In this document: piece after piece, positions 62,000 to 64,000 of the stretch
Layout: each line of letters starts with the position of its first letter
Numbering within the stretch: the stretch's first letter is position 1
Assembly: GCA_005281725.1 (NCBI GenBank)
Contig: SSBO01000013.1
Span: 1,238,281-1,302,280 of the forward strand
DNA length: 64,000 nt
Direction of reading: 5' to 3'
Source: Wuchereria bancrofti
Lineage: Eukaryota > Nematoda > Chromadorea > Rhabditida > Onchocercidae
The notes under the pieces: model-generated
Seen by the model: the letters and a program-made list of their open reading frames with translations, nothing else
The model's database searches: none
What the model was told of the DNA's origin: nothing
Program-made: the position numbers and the translations under genes

Positions 62000-62636
62000 T
62001 TTTCTTTTTTTTCCTTTTTTAAACATTCATTCATAAATAAAGAAATTCTTCGGAGCTATTCCAGGTGACTATTCTTTTATTTTCATCTTTCTTTTCTTCT
62101 CCATCCTCAATTGACATGTCAAAGGATTAAAGCATTTGAATGGGATAATTAGCTAATGACCACATCTGTTATTTTTTCTTCTTCTTTTGTTCTTTTCCCG
62201 TAAAAAATCAAAAAAAAATTTTTTGACATTGTCATTTTTAAATTTTAAACTATTATTAGAAATTTCAGTGGTTAATACTCATTTGCTTGTTTTTTGAATA
62301 TAAAATAATTTTTCCAATCACAAATCAATTTATATTTAAAACTCAAAACAGGGACTAATTTTTTATGAGTCAATTTTCTCAAAAAAAACGGAGTTGACAA
62401 CTGATAAGTATTGTAAAATTTCCGAAGTGATTAAAGAAAGGAAAGTTGTTCAGTTCATAATAATGTTGAAAAATTAACCCACTGTTTTTATGATTTTGAT
62501 TATCTCGTTCAAAATCTTACTTAATGATGTGTGATTTCTTTTTTTGTCAATAACTGGATCATCTTCTAAGAAAAAAACTTGAAAATTTAATTTTTTAATA
62601 ATAAACTGTTATCATTATTTTTATACAGATCACATA
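62000..62636. other. AT-rich intergenic DNA
   Basis: Nothing recognisable apart from homopolymer tracts. Confidence 0.5.
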
Positions 62637-62780
62637 TTTATTATTATTATTATTATCATTATTATTGTTATTATTATCATTAATCATCATCATCATTATT
62701 GCTATTATGATCATTGTTACTAATTATTATTGTTATTATTTTTTTATTATTACTTTATTGTTGTTATTATTTTTAATGAA
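62637..62780. repeat. Imperfect (ATT)n repeat
   Basis: ATT/ATC trinucleotides over about 140 bases, similar in type to the AAT tracts elsewhere in the window. Confidence 0.88.
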
Positions 62781-62937
62781 ATTTTTTGAATCCATAACAA
62801 TTTAACCAATTATTATATTTCACAAAACTATTGCATAATTGCAAAGTATAATATTCATTGATTACTTGCATAAATTACACCACTTTCAATGAAATTTTAG
62901 CGATGACAAATCATTTCATTAGTTTAATGCTGCCATT

Positions 62938-63000
62938 CATTCGTTTCATTTCATTCCATTTCATTCCATTTCATTTCATTCCATTTCATTTCATTTCATT
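62938..63000. repeat. (CATTT)n / (CATTC)n pentanucleotide repeat
   Basis: About twelve pentamers, mixing CATTT and CATTC units, grading into TATAT-rich DNA. Confidence 0.85.
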
Positions 63001-63030
63001 TATATTATATTATATTGTATTATAATATAT

Positions 63031-63070
63031 TATATTATCACTGATATATATACCTATCAGTGATAATATA
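63031..63070. repeat. Perfect 16-bp inverted repeat
   Basis: TATATTATCACTGATA (63031-63046), loop TATATACC, exact reverse complement at 63055-63070. The inner ATCACTGATA/TATCAGTGAT part is not simple TA repeat. Confidence 0.85.
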
Positions 63071-64000
63071 TATAAAAGCTTTCCAATTACGACAAAAACT
63101 TCTGTTGTAAGCAATTTGATCAAACAATCAGCGCATCCGGGAGCATTTTTCTCCTTGTAGAAATGGTTTTTTTGTCTCTTTTATTCTTTTTATTATTACA
63201 CTTCCATTTCTTTGTGAACTCTTATCAACAAACTAACATCCGTTGTTAGTATTTTTTTGCATGCAGTGGCAAGTAAAATTCCACTTTTTTTTTTCTGTCT
63301 TTATTTTTAAAAATATTTTTTAAATAAAGTTTAATCCATTAAATTATTTGCTTTTCTATTTCATTTCATCAGTTTGTGCTAATATATTGTCATGTTTTTG
63401 CATATAATCTCAAAAGATGAATGTATTTTTGTTATGACTTACAAAATATATGCTAATTTTATTATTTTTTTGAAATTAGTATTTGCACGTCTTTTTTTGC
63501 ATTGTATCTTTCTTCGTACCTTTCATTTGTCTTTTTTTTTAGGATTTATTAAATTAAATTAAATAATGTATATAATTATGAAATCACTAAAAATTTCACT
63601 GTGCAGTGTTTTTGCTATTTGAATTATTTGTTTAGTGAAATTTGAAACATTAGACTTAGGAGTGATTTTATATTAAACTAAACTACTCAAATTTCAATAT
63701 ATTTGCTCTAAATACCAATGATATATGCTTTCTCTTTCATTTTTTCTTTTTCTCTTTTTTTCCTTTCTTTTTCCTCTTTTTTAAAATGCTTAATTTATCA
63801 ATTTAACTATAAAATCTGAGTATGAGAAAATATTGCTATCATTCATTTTAACCTTGAAAAAAAGTTCCCGTCAAAGCATTGCAAGTTTTTATTATTTTTA
63901 GCACAATATTTCCTATACTTTGGCTTTCTTTTCTTTCACATTCATTACAATGTTTTGCTTTTGAAATTTCAAATTTTAAAAGTTTTAAGGCGCAAAGTTA
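63071..64000. other. AT-rich intergenic DNA
   Basis: No gene or clear element visible. Poly(T)/poly(A) tracts only. Confidence 0.5.

Overview
This looks like nuclear DNA of a nematode, most likely a spirurid or filarial worm. The sequence is very AT-rich. Genes are split into many short exons with (T)nCAG or TTTTAG acceptors. The gene set includes a nematode-type ground-like (hedgehog-related) secreted protein and a SUP-12-like RNA-binding protein. I could not determine the species.

Layout. 1-4523: AT-rich flank, then a secreted Pro/Cys-rich ground-like (grl) gene on +. 4935-21594: 'copy A', a block with an apparently intact IWS1 transcription-elongation-factor gene (6302-10226), an RNF13/RNF167-type PA-TM-RING ubiquitin ligase gene (12156-17413), and a long non-coding flank. 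21596-26600: remains of BEL/Pao LTR retrotransposon(s) on -, containing an 851-base N gap. 26666-45361: 'copy B', a diverged collinear copy of the same block: a decayed IWS1 pseudogene, an RNF13-like gene broken near its 3' end, the flank, and the last four exons of a sup-12-like gene. 45363-47070: an exact repeat of the end of copy B. 47072-48447: an exact repeat of copy A's flank (20219-21594), which runs straight into the full sup-12-like gene of copy A (48659-51437, -). 51440-58500: non-coding DNA full of satellites. 58502-60521: a TRMT11-type tRNA guanosine methyltransferase gene on -, lacking its 3' exons. 60522-64000: AT-rich intergenic DNA with two perfect hairpins.

Main interpretation. 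The 1,376 bp repeated exactly on both sides of 21596-47070 suggests that the real chromosome joins 21594 to 48448. The Pao + copy B segment would then be a separate, diverged version of the locus placed inside it by scaffolding. Copy A is about 18.8 kb once rejoined and copy B about 18.7 kb, so the two are collinear over their whole length. Copy B carries stops, frameshifts, a lost splice donor and a lost poly(A) signal in IWS1, and abuts a retroelement at its left breakpoint. That pattern fits a degenerating gametolog (neo-Y-like), a very divergent haplotype, or a decaying tandem duplicate. The sequence alone cannot decide between them.

No operon, pathway cluster or new defence-like system is visible. 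The genes are housekeeping or developmental: transcription elongation, endosomal ubiquitin ligation, muscle splicing control and tRNA modification. The unusual content lies in the A/B structure, the assembly joins, a compensated intronic hairpin, and several hairpins and satellites.
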